DNA of 5,692 nt from Thermohalobaculum sp045106875 (GTDB lineage: Bacteria; Pseudomonadota; Alphaproteobacteria; Rhodobacterales; Rhodobacteraceae): NCBI GenBank assembly GCA_045106875.1, contig JBGCFK010000199.1:1-5692 (forward strand). Reading direction: 5' to 3'. Shown here piece after piece: positions 1 through 5,015 of this stretch. The notes below the pieces were generated by a model. The model saw only the letters and a program-made list of their open reading frames with translations. It did no database searches and was not told the origin of the DNA. Positions within the stretch are counted from its first letter, which is position 1. Each line of letters begins with the position of its first letter. A program made the position numbers and the translations under genes.

Positions 1-3
1 AGC

Positions 4-795
4 ATGACCGAAGTGAAACGCGCGCTCGTTACAGGGGCCGCGGCCCGAGTTGGCCGAGCCATGGCATTGGATTTGGCAGCCTCCGGATGGGATGTTGCGG
101 TGCACTATAACGGCTCTGCCGAAGCGGCTGCCGATGTTGCAGGCGACATCACGGGTATGGGCCGTCGCGCGGTTACCTTGCAGGCGGATCTGGGCGACAA
201 TGCTGTGGTGAGCCAGCTGGTGGGCCGCGCTGCGGACGGGTTGGGCGGGCCGATTTCGCTCTTGATCAATAATGCGTCTACCTTCGACTACGACACGCTC
301 GGCACGATCACCGATGATAGTTGGGAAGCGGCTCAGGCATCCAATCTGCGTGCGCCGGTGCTACTGACGCAGGCCTTTGCGGCGCAGGCACCCAAGGCCC
401 TGCCGGACGCTCGCGGTGAGCCAGTTGCGCAATCGGTTGTCGTCAACTTGATCGACCAGCGAATGCTGAAAACCACACCGATGTTCATGTCCTATACGCT
501 GGCGAAGTCTGCTTTGCTGACGTTCACTCGGACCTCGGCACAGGCTTTGGCGCCGCATGTACGGGTTGGTGCCATTGGCCCAGGCCCGACGCTTGCGGCG
601 ACCAACCAGACCGACGAGCACTTTGCGCGCCAGCGGGCGGCGTGCGTATTGGGACGTGGCTCGGATCCGGAGGACATCGTACATGCCCTGCGATTTATCA
701 TTGGGAACAAGGCGTTTACCGGGCAAATGCTGGCAATTGACGGTGGCCAGCACCTCGCCTGGCAGACACCTGACGTTGTAGGGACAGGCGAATAA
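4..795 (+). CDS. Pteridine reductase-like short-chain dehydrogenase/reductase (PTR1/FolM type)
   Basis: This is a 263-residue cytosolic Rossmann-fold SDR. The cofactor motif TGAAARVG (residues 10-17) carries the Arg typical of TGxxxRxG pteridine reductases. HYNGS (34-38) matches the HYxxS signature that binds the NADPH 2'-phosphate in PTR1. NNAS is at 89-92. The catalytic set is Asp151, Tyr164 and Lys168 (YTLAK); Asp stands where classical SDRs have Ser, with the same 13-residue spacing to Tyr as PTR1 Asp181-Tyr194. IGPGPTL follows at about 193-199, and IDGGQHL lies near the C terminus. From these motifs I infer NADPH-dependent reduction of a dihydropterin, for example dihydromonapterin or dihydrofolate; the substrate is not proven. 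The ATG at base 4 puts the glycine motif at the usual distance from the N terminus, but its ribosome-binding site lies outside the window. A 320-base gap separates it from uvrC, so it probably belongs to an upstream, possibly folate-related, unit. Confidence 0.9.
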   Translation: MTEVKRALVTGAAARVGRAMALDLAASGWDVAVHYNGSAEAAADVAGDITGMGRRAVTLQADLGDNAVVSQLVGRAADGLGGPISLLINNASTFDYDTLGTITDDSWEAAQASNLRAPVLLTQAFAAQAPKALPDARGEPVAQSVVVNLIDQRMLKTTPMFMSYTLAKSALLTFTRTSAQALAPHVRVGAIGPGPTLAATNQTDEHFARQRAACVLGRGSDPEDIVHALRFIIGNKAFTGQMLAIDGGQHLAWQTPDVVGTGE

Positions 796-873
796 GCAGC
801 CAGTTTCTCTGATGTCCTGGTGCAGCTTCCGGGAATTGTCCACGGGGTCACGAAAGCGTTAATGTTCTATAAA

Positions 874-890
874 GAATTTGTAGCAAATTC
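874..890. promoter_or_regulatory. Perfect 17-bp dyad, operator-like
   Basis: GAATTTG-TAG-CAAATTC is a perfect inverted repeat with 7-bp arms and a 3-base centre, at the start of the AT-rich tract. It lies about 50 bases upstream of the candidate uvrC -35 element. It has the size of a dimeric regulator site, but I do not recognise the regulator. It could also be chance in an AT-rich stretch. Confidence 0.45.
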
Positions 891-906
891 AATATGTTGG
901 GTGTCC

Positions 907-922
907 TGTAAATAATTTTACA
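907..922. promoter_or_regulatory. 16-bp dyad TGTAAA-N4-TTTACA
   Basis: Perfect 6-bp arms flank TAAT. The centre is about 32 bases from the centre of the dyad at 874-890, roughly three helical turns, so two bound dimers would face the same side of the DNA. The arm sequences differ, so the two need not bind one protein. Bases 907-915 (TGTAAATAA) are also one mismatch from an inverted DnaA box. Confidence 0.35.
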
Positions 923-937
923 AGCAAAAACAATAAC

Positions 938-965
938 TTGGCAAAATGCACAAATTTTAGACAAT
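938..965 (+). promoter_or_regulatory. Candidate sigma-70 promoter for uvrC
   Basis: TTGGCA (938-943; 5 of 6 match to TTGACA) and GACAAT (960-965; 4 of 6 match to TATAAT) are separated by 16 bp. Transcription would begin near 972 and give a leader of about 145 bases before uvrC. The -10 element is imperfect and AT-rich DNA yields such matches easily, so this is a candidate only. Confidence 0.4.
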
Positions 966-982
966 TCCTATGGAGGCATTGA

Positions 983-1097
983 GAGTCAACGAAGAATCCG
1001 GATCGGTCAGGATTTGCTGACAGACTTATCCACAGAAGCCGGGGACTTCTTTTGGGTTGAATCCCTGTCGACTTGGCTCTAACGGCACGGGCGAATC
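983..1097. promoter_or_regulatory. Cluster of four GANTC (CcrM-type) methylation sites
   Basis: GAGTC at 983-987 and GAATC at 994-998, 1059-1063 and 1093-1097 give four sites in 115 bases, all in the untranslated leader of uvrC. By eye I find only four others in the window (near 1604, 2474, 3074 and 3933). GANTC is the target of the cell-cycle methylase CcrM, which alphaproteobacteria including Rhodobacteraceae carry; its hemi-methylated or methylated state tunes promoters through GcrA and related factors in Caulobacter. Whether it does so here is inference. Confidence 0.55.
1026..1034 (+). promoter_or_regulatory. Consensus DnaA box TTATCCACA
   Basis: This is an exact match to the bacterial DnaA box TTATNCACA, 82 bases before the uvrC start and just after a small stem (1006-1021). 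Weaker matches nearby are 907-915 on the opposite strand (one mismatch), and 836-844 and 944-952 (two mismatches each). DnaA acts both as initiator and as transcription factor. A single perfect box is more consistent with the latter, or with chance, than with an origin. Confidence 0.5.
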
Positions 1098-1115
1098 TGG
1101 GATACCACGGGCAAT

Positions 1116-2978
1116 ATGCAAAAAGAGCAGGCAGATACCCCGGCCGGTCCGGATGTCATCAAAGGCTATTGGTCGAAACTCGACGACAGCCCCGGCGTTT
1201 ACCGGATGCTGGGCGCTGAGGGAGACGTGCTCTATGTGGGCAAGGCGCGCAGTCTGAAGAAACGCGTCGCCAGCTATACCAAGTATGGCGGGCACACGAA
1301 CCGGATCGCTCGGATGATCCAGTCGACATCTTCAATGGAGTTCATCACCACCGAAACCGAAACCGAGGCGCTGCTGCTGGAAGCGAACCTCATCAAGCAG
1401 TTGAAACCGCGCTTCAACGTGCTGCTTCGGGACGACAAGTCCTTTCCCCATATTCTGATCGAGGCTGGCGAGTATCCCCTGATGCGCAAGCATCGCGGCG
1501 CGCGCAAAACCAGGGGCAAGTATTTTGGGCCATTCGCGTCCGCCGGTGCTGTCAACCGTACGCTGAACCCGATGCAGAAGGCGTTCCTGCTGCGCACGTG
1601 CTCGGATTCGGTGTTCTCCAACCGGACCCGTCCGTGCCTGCTGCATCAGATCAAGCGCTGTTCGGCGCCCTGTACCGGCGAGATCAGCAGTGAAGATTAC
1701 GCAGCGCTGGTCGATGATGCAGTTCGATTTCTCGAAGGCCGTTCGACCCGTGTGCAGACGGACCTTGCTGAACGCATGGCTGAGGCGTCGGCCTCGATGG
1801 AATTCGAGCGCGCCGCGATCTACCGCGACCGCATCCGGGCCATGACCATGGTGCAGGGCCATCAGGGGATCAATCCCCAGGTGACAGCCGAGGCCGATGT
1901 CATTGCGCTGCATCGCGAGGGCGGACAGGCCTGTGTACAGGTCTTCTTCTTCCGCTCGCACCAGAACTGGGGAAACCGCGCGTATTTTCCGCGGGTCACT
2001 GCCGATATGGAGGATCCAGAGATCCTTGAGGCGTTCCTCGGTCAGTTCTACGCGGACCGCCCACCTGCGCGCATGGTCCTGCTATCGGCCGAGATCGAGC
2101 AAGCCGGGCTGTTGGCCGAAGCCCTGACCACCGTCGCAGGGCGCCGTATTGTCGTCGCAGTGCCGCAGCGCGGTGAGAAGAAGGAGCTGGTCGACCATGC
2201 GCACCAGAATGCCCGTGAGGCGCTGGGCCGCAAGATGGCCGAGAGCGCCAGTCAAGCCAAGCTGCTGGGCGAGCTGGCGGACGCCTTCGATCTGGATCAG
2301 CCGCCGCAAAGGATCGAGGTCTACGACAACTCTCACATCCAGGGTGCCCATGCCGTTGGCGCCATGATTGTCGCCGGGCCGGACGGCTATGCAAAATCCC
2401 AGTACCGCAAGTTCAACATCAAATCCGAAAGCCTGACGCCGGGTGACGATTTTGGCATGATGAAGGAGGTCCTGACTCGCCGTTTCGCGCGCCTGATCAA
2501 GGAAGACCCGGATCGCAAAGAGGGCATGTGGCCGGATCTGGTGTTGATCGATGGCGGCGCGGGGCAGGTCTCGGCGTCGATGGAGGTGCTGGCGGAACTG
2601 GGAGTTGAGGATATTGCGCTATACGGCGTTGCAAAGGGCACGGAGCGCGATGCCGGGAAAGAGGAATTCCATACGCCCGAGGGGCGGGTGTTCGCGCTGC
2701 CGTTCCGTTCGCCTGCACTCTACTTTACGCAGCGTCTACGCGATGAGGCACATCGATTTGCCATCGGTGCACATCGCGCAAAACGGGCAAAGTCGGTCGG
2801 TGCAACACCGTTGGACGAGGTGCCGGGTATCGGGCCTGGCCGCAAACGCGCGCTGCTGACGCATTTTGGGTCCGCCAAGGCAGTTTCGCGCGCGGGGCTG
2901 TCAGACCTGAAAAATGTCGACGGCATATCGGCGAACATGGCGGAGACAATCTACGCGTTTTTCCATGGCGACCGGTAA
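1116..2978 (+). CDS. uvrC: Excinuclease ABC subunit C
   Basis: UvrC is the dual-incision nuclease of nucleotide excision repair. It is recruited by UvrB to damaged DNA and cuts on both sides of the lesion. At 620 residues it is close to E. coli UvrC (610). The N-terminal GIY-YIG nuclease shows G27-V28-Y29, Y40-V41-G42, Arg50 and the metal ligand Glu89 (LLLEANLIK). Cys162, Cys174, Cys182 and Cys186 have 12/8/4 spacing, the pattern I recall for the Fe-S cysteines of E. coli UvrC. The UVR domain that contacts UvrB is at about 211-246. The C-terminal RNase H-like nuclease has Asp404 (DNSH), Asp479 (IDGG) and His546 (DEAHR). Tandem helix-hairpin-helix motifs (about 566-616, PGIGPGRKRALL and then DGISANMA) bind DNA. 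No catalytic residue is missing. ATG 1116 is the only start after the in-frame stop at 1080; it lacks a good Shine-Dalgarno sequence. I see no alphaproteobacterial SOS box (GTTC-N7-GTTC) upstream. Confidence 0.98.
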   Translation: MQKEQADTPAGPDVIKGYWSKLDDSPGVYRMLGAEGDVLYVGKARSLKKRVASYTKYGGHTNRIARMIQSTSSMEFITTETETEALLLEANLIKQLKPRFNVLLRDDKSFPHILIEAGEYPLMRKHRGARKTRGKYFGPFASAGAVNRTLNPMQKAFLLRTCSDSVFSNRTRPCLLHQIKRCSAPCTGEISSEDYAALVDDAVRFLEGRSTRVQTDLAERMAEASASMEFERAAIYRDRIRAMTMVQGHQGINPQVTAEADVIALHREGGQACVQVFFFRSHQNWGNRAYFPRVTADMEDPEILEAFLGQFYADRPPARMVLLSAEIEQAGLLAEALTTVAGRRIVVAVPQRGEKKELVDHAHQNAREALGRKMAESASQAKLLGELADAFDLDQPPQRIEVYDNSHIQGAHAVGAMIVAGPDGYAKSQYRKFNIKSESLTPGDDFGMMKEVLTRRFARLIKEDPDRKEGMWPDLVLIDGGAGQVSASMEVLAELGVEDIALYGVAKGTERDAGKEEFHTPEGRVFALPFRSPALYFTQRLRDEAHRFAIGAHRAKRAKSVGATPLDEVPGIGPGRKRALLTHFGSAKAVSRAGLSDLKNVDGISANMAETIYAFFHGDR

Positions 2979-2984
2979 GCGGGT

Positions 2985-3018
2985 AGTGGGCCCATGGCCC
3001 ACTGGGGGCTCTGCCCCC
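2985..3018 (+). terminator. Two tandem GC-rich hairpins after uvrC
   Basis: AGTGGGCC-CAT-GGCCCACT (2985-3003) forms a perfect 8-bp stem with a 3-base loop, 6 bases after the uvrC stop. GGGGGC-TCT-GCCCCC (3004-3018) forms a 6-bp stem directly after it. Neither is followed by a T-run; the nearest is TTTT at 3034-3037. Canonical intrinsic termination is therefore doubtful. The hairpins may attenuate read-through into pgsA or stabilise the uvrC mRNA 3' end. Confidence 0.4.
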
Positions 3019-3052
3019 TCACCCCCCGAGGTATTTTCAGCAAGATGAAAGG
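3004..3052 (+). repeat. Rhodobacteraceae-type intergenic repeat element
   Basis: The element consists of the GGGGGC-TCT-GCCCCC hairpin, then CTCACCCCCCGAGGTATT, then CAGCAAGATGAAAGG. I recognise the arrangement (G-rich hairpin, CCCCGAG-GTATTT block, CAAGATGAAAG tail) as a recurrent intergenic sequence in Rhodobacteraceae genomes, usually just after stop codons. No name or function is known to me. A diverged relative lies at 4501-4552 in this window. Confidence 0.55.
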
Positions 3053-3094
3053 GTGTGAGTTGCCTAAACGTGCCGAATCCTCCATCAGGGCGCA

Positions 3095-3772
3095 ATGATC
3101 TGGACGATCCCGAATATCCTGACCATTGCACGGATCGTGGCAGCGCCCTGCGTGGCGCTGGTTTTCGTGCTATTCGAACGACCGCTGGCCGACTGGTTGG
3201 CGTTCGGGTTGTTCGTGGGCGCGGCGCTGACAGATTTTCTGGACGGCTGGATCGCGCGCCGGTTCAATCAGATGTCCGAGCTCGGCAAGATGTTGGATCC
3301 CATTGCCGACAAGGCGATGGTTGTCGTGGGACTGATGGTCCTGCTTGCGCATGCACAACCGATGTCGTTTAGCGCCGGGTACACGATCACTCTTTTTGCC
3401 GTACCCGCGGCGGTTATAGGCACGCGGGAAGTCCTGATATCGGGTATTCGTGAGTACCTTGGTGACATCAAACTGCCCGTTACCATGGTTGCGAAGTGCA
3501 AAACTGCGGTGCAATTGGTGGCGGTAGGTGCGGGTCTTTTCATGGGTGTTTTCGAACCTGCTGTGAACCGCGCGTACTTTGAGTTCCTCTTGTCCGGTGG
3601 TCAGCAATTCACGTACATGGGTCCGCAGGAAGCGTTCTTTCACCAAGTGTACTTTGTCACCGGTGTCGCGACGACATTACTGCTCTGGCTTGCTGCAATT
3701 CTCACCGTGATAAGCGGTTGGGGTTATGTGCGGCAAGCTATCCTGCATTTGCGTACACCGGAGGTTTTCTGA
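3095..3772 (+). CDS. pgsA: CDP-diacylglycerol-glycerol-3-phosphate 3-phosphatidyltransferase
   Basis: This inner-membrane enzyme makes phosphatidylglycerol phosphate from CDP-diacylglycerol and glycerol 3-phosphate, the committed step to phosphatidylglycerol and cardiolipin. The CDP-alcohol phosphotransferase signature D-x2-D-G-x2-A-R-x8-G-x3-D-x3-D is intact: Asp47, Asp50, Gly51, Ala54, Arg55, Gly64, Asp68 and Asp72. The IPNILTIARI start, REVLISGIRE (111-120) and the AKCKTAVQ segment (133-140) are typical of PgsA. Hydrophobic segments lie near 9-27, 32-46, 75-88, 96-110, 139-153 and 186-212. At 225 residues it is longer than E. coli PgsA (182), mainly through a polar loop at about 154-185 before the last membrane segment. 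AGGG (3087-3090) lies only 4 bases before the ATG, a short spacing. The stop shares one base with the moaD start, so the pair is co-transcribed. Read-through from uvrC across the hairpins is possible; I found no clear promoter of its own. Confidence 0.95.
   Translation: MIWTIPNILTIARIVAAPCVALVFVLFERPLADWLAFGLFVGAALTDFLDGWIARRFNQMSELGKMLDPIADKAMVVVGLMVLLAHAQPMSFSAGYTITLFAVPAAVIGTREVLISGIREYLGDIKLPVTMVAKCKTAVQLVAVGAGLFMGVFEPAVNRAYFEFLLSGGQQFTYMGPQEAFFHQVYFVTGVATTLLLWLAAILTVISGWGYVRQAILHLRTPEVF
3760..3764 (+). promoter_or_regulatory. Strong ribosome-binding site of moaD
   Basis: GGAGG lies 7 bases before ATG 3772, inside the last codons of pgsA. It decides the moaD start in favour of 3772 over the upstream in-frame ATG at 3718, which has no such site and would add 18 residues not expected in MoaD. 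Confidence 0.8.
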
Positions 3773-4017
3773 TGCAGGTTCTCTACTTCGCATGGCTCAA
3801 GGAACGCGTGGGCACCTCATCGGAGCATGTAACAACCTCTGCCACCACGGCCCGCGCTTTGATCGCAGAGCTGATCGCACGGAGCGATGGTCACGTAGCG
3901 GCGTTCTCAGACCTCTCCGCCATTCGCGTCGCAGTGAATCAGCAGATGGTTGATCTCGATGCCTCGATCGAGGGTGCGCAGGAGGTCGCGTTCTTCCCGC
4001 CGGTGACGGGGGGATGA
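3772..4017 (+). CDS. moaD: Molybdopterin synthase sulfur-carrier (small) subunit
   Basis: MoaD is an 81-residue ubiquitin-like (beta-grasp) protein. Its C-terminal Gly-Gly is adenylated by MoeB and converted to a thiocarboxylate, which then donates sulfur to precursor Z (cPMP) in the MoaE active site. Visible features are the first beta strand with the family-like VLYFAWLKERVG start (residues 3-14), and the end EVAFFPPVTGG, with the obligatory Gly80-Gly81 as the last two residues. Length is normal for the family (about 80). The ATG overlaps the pgsA stop by one base (TGATG), and the stop overlaps the moaE start in ATGA. Expression of the large subunit is therefore coupled, as expected for a 2:2 complex in the cytoplasm. 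Confidence 0.95.
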   Translation: MQVLYFAWLKERVGTSSEHVTTSATTARALIAELIARSDGHVAAFSDLSAIRVAVNQQMVDLDASIEGAQEVAFFPPVTGG

Positions 4018-4475
4018 CGGTCTCGGTCCAGTCCGAACCATTTGATGTCGCTGCCGAGATGGCGGCGCTAACGGCGGGCGACCGGGACATTGGCGCTGTC
4101 GTTTCCTTCACCGGGTTGGTGCGCGAGATGACCGACGCGGGCGCGATCTCGGATATGACGCTGGAGCACTATCCCGGCATGACGGAACGGGCGCTGGAGG
4201 AGATAGTCGCCGAGGCCCGTGCCCGCTGGCCCTTGCAGGGTGTGCGGCTGATCCATCGCTATGGGGCAATGTCGCCGGGCGAGGGGATTGTGCTGGTGCT
4301 GACGGCCTCGCGGCACCGTAAGGCGGCCTTCGAAGCGGCTGAGTTCCTGATGGACTATCTCAAGACCCGCGCCCCCTTCTGGAAAAAGGAAACGGGCGCC
4401 GATGGCGGTCAATGGGTCGATGCGCGTGACAGCGATGGGAGTGCTGCTGCGCGTTGGGAGAAATCTGGCGGTTGA
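4014..4475 (+). CDS. moaE: Molybdopterin synthase catalytic (large) subunit
   Basis: MoaE forms the heterotetramer with MoaD that inserts two sulfurs into cyclic pyranopterin monophosphate to make molybdopterin. The 153 residues carry FTGLVR (32-37), LEHYPGM (50-56), HRYG (81-84) and the active-site block: His101-Arg102, then KTRAPFWKKE with Lys117 and Lys124. Those lysines correspond to E. coli MoaE Lys119 and Lys126 by the 7-residue spacing. The length is close to the family norm of about 150, and no key residue is missing. The start lies in the moaD stop (4-base ATGA overlap); a G-run immediately before it is too close for a normal Shine-Dalgarno sequence, so translation is probably coupled. 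It is the last plus-strand gene. The next genes are convergent, and no clear intrinsic terminator separates them. Confidence 0.97.
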   Translation: MTVSVQSEPFDVAAEMAALTAGDRDIGAVVSFTGLVREMTDAGAISDMTLEHYPGMTERALEEIVAEARARWPLQGVRLIHRYGAMSPGEGIVLVLTASRHRKAAFEAAEFLMDYLKTRAPFWKKETGADGGQWVDARDSDGSAAARWEKSGG

Positions 4476-4500
4476 CCAAAGCGCCTTGTTTGTTGCCTGA

Positions 4501-4552
4501 GGCTCGGTGCTCTCACCCCGCCGCGAGTATTCCCCGTCAACACGTGAAGCGG
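4501..4552 (+). repeat. Diverged second copy of the intergenic repeat, in the convergent gap
   Basis: The 117-base gap between moaE and the minus-strand genes contains GGCTC, then CTCACCCCGCCGCGAGTATT, then CGTCAA and GTGAAG-CGG. These blocks follow the order of the copy after uvrC (GGCTC, CTCACCCC, CCGAGGTATT, CAAGATGAAAGG). The G/C hairpin is no longer intact here. A weak stem follows (4564-4568 with 4578-4582, 9-base loop). The relationship comes from a by-eye alignment with gaps, so it is tentative. Confidence 0.4.
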
Positions 4553-4592
4553 TTACGCGGCGGCTCTTACCGAAAAGAAGAGTGGGGCGGGT

Positions 4593-5012
4593 TCAGGCGT
4601 TCTGGCGCAATTCCTCGACTTCCGCTTCCAGATCCATGATCCGGGCGCGGGCATTGCGCAGTCCTCCCATGGCGGCATCGGCCTCCGCCTTGGCCTCGCG
4701 CATTGCGGTCAGTAACTGTGCTTCGCGTCCATCGACGGCGCCGTCAAGGCGGTGCTGCATCGCGGCCATGCGGTTCTCCATCTCGGCTTCACGTGAGGCG
4801 AGAATGTTCTCGGCCAGTTCCTTCGCGTCCTCGGCTGCCTCGCGGGCCCTGTCCGCCTCGTGCAGGCGATTGATCATCTCGGTGATGCGTGCCGTGTCCG
4901 AAATCGCGGCATTGGACAGCCTGACCCAAAGCCAATGCAGCCCCCATCCCACCGCGACAGAGAGTATCAGCATAGCGCTGATTGCCGTCGCCAGTTGTGC
5001 GCCGCTGAGCAT
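4593..5012 (-). CDS. Hypothetical membrane-anchored coiled-coil protein
   Basis: I do not recognise a family for this 139-residue protein. One hydrophobic segment at about residues 8-30 (LATAISAMLILSVAVGWGLH) is followed by WLWVRL, with an Arg just beyond. Without an evident cleavage site it looks like an N-terminal anchor. From about residue 40 to the end it is rich in Ala, Glu, Arg and Lys, with long Pro-free runs such as EAAEDAKELAENILASREAE and a final LEAEVEELRQ, consistent with an extended coiled coil. Its ATG lies three bases after the stop of the OmpA-like gene, with an AGAGGA site about 10 bases upstream inside that gene, so the two are very probably one operon. By position it may be an inner-membrane partner of the envelope protein. 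That role is inference; orientation and oligomeric state are not visible. Little else can be said. Confidence 0.8.
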   Translation of the reverse strand: MLSGAQLATAISAMLILSVAVGWGLHWLWVRLSNAAISDTARITEMINRLHEADRAREAAEDAKELAENILASREAEMENRMAAMQHRLDGAVDGREAQLLTAMREAKAEADAAMGGLRNARARIMDLEAEVEELRQNA

Positions 5013-5015
5013 GGG

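Larger units (their letters stand above)
796..1115. other. 320-base non-coding region upstream of uvrC, with AT-rich core
   Basis: No convincing gene lies here. Bases 851-960 contain only 32 G/C (about 29%), against clearly GC-rich flanking genes. The region holds two dyads (874-890, 907-922), a candidate promoter (938-965), a small stem (1006-1010 with 1017-1021, loop GATTTG), a perfect DnaA box (1026-1034), a weak stem (1034-1038 with 1046-1050, followed by TTT) and four GANTC sites between 983 and 1097. No clear Rho-independent terminator follows the SDR gene. The in-frame stop at 1080-1082 rules out an upstream extension of uvrC. The density of signals points to a regulatory region for uvrC. 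Confidence 0.8.

Noticed and set aside
864..878. LexA/SOS box upstream of uvrC
   Set aside because: Only one GTTC half-site is present; seven bases later the sequence is AATT, not GTTC.
907..922. PpsR/CrtJ photosynthesis-type site
   Set aside because: That motif is TGT-N12-ACA; here the spacing is TGT-N10-ACA and no photosynthesis gene is near.
970..1020. 16-codon mini-frame in the uvrC leader as a leader peptide
   Set aside because: There is no ribosome-binding site before its ATG and no amino-acid bias or paired attenuator structure; the GGAGG at 972-976 lies inside it without a usable start behind it.
1034..1053. Terminator-like stem AGAAG/CTTCT followed by TTT
   Set aside because: A 5-bp stem with a 7-base loop and three Ts is too weak, and it would lie inside the uvrC leader.
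1332..1961. 209-residue open frame on the minus strand inside uvrC
   Set aside because: It lies wholly antisense to a clear UvrC; its protein has no recognisable motif and is rich in His and Arg, as expected of a shadow frame in GC-rich DNA.
2985..3003. Canonical Rho-independent terminator of uvrC
   Set aside because: The stem is perfect but is followed by GGGGGCTCT rather than a T-run, so it is kept only as a possible attenuating hairpin.
3718..3771. Upstream in-frame ATG that would lengthen MoaD by 18 residues
   Set aside because: The GGAGG at 3760-3764 and the family length both favour ATG 3772; the extension is just pgsA sequence in another frame.
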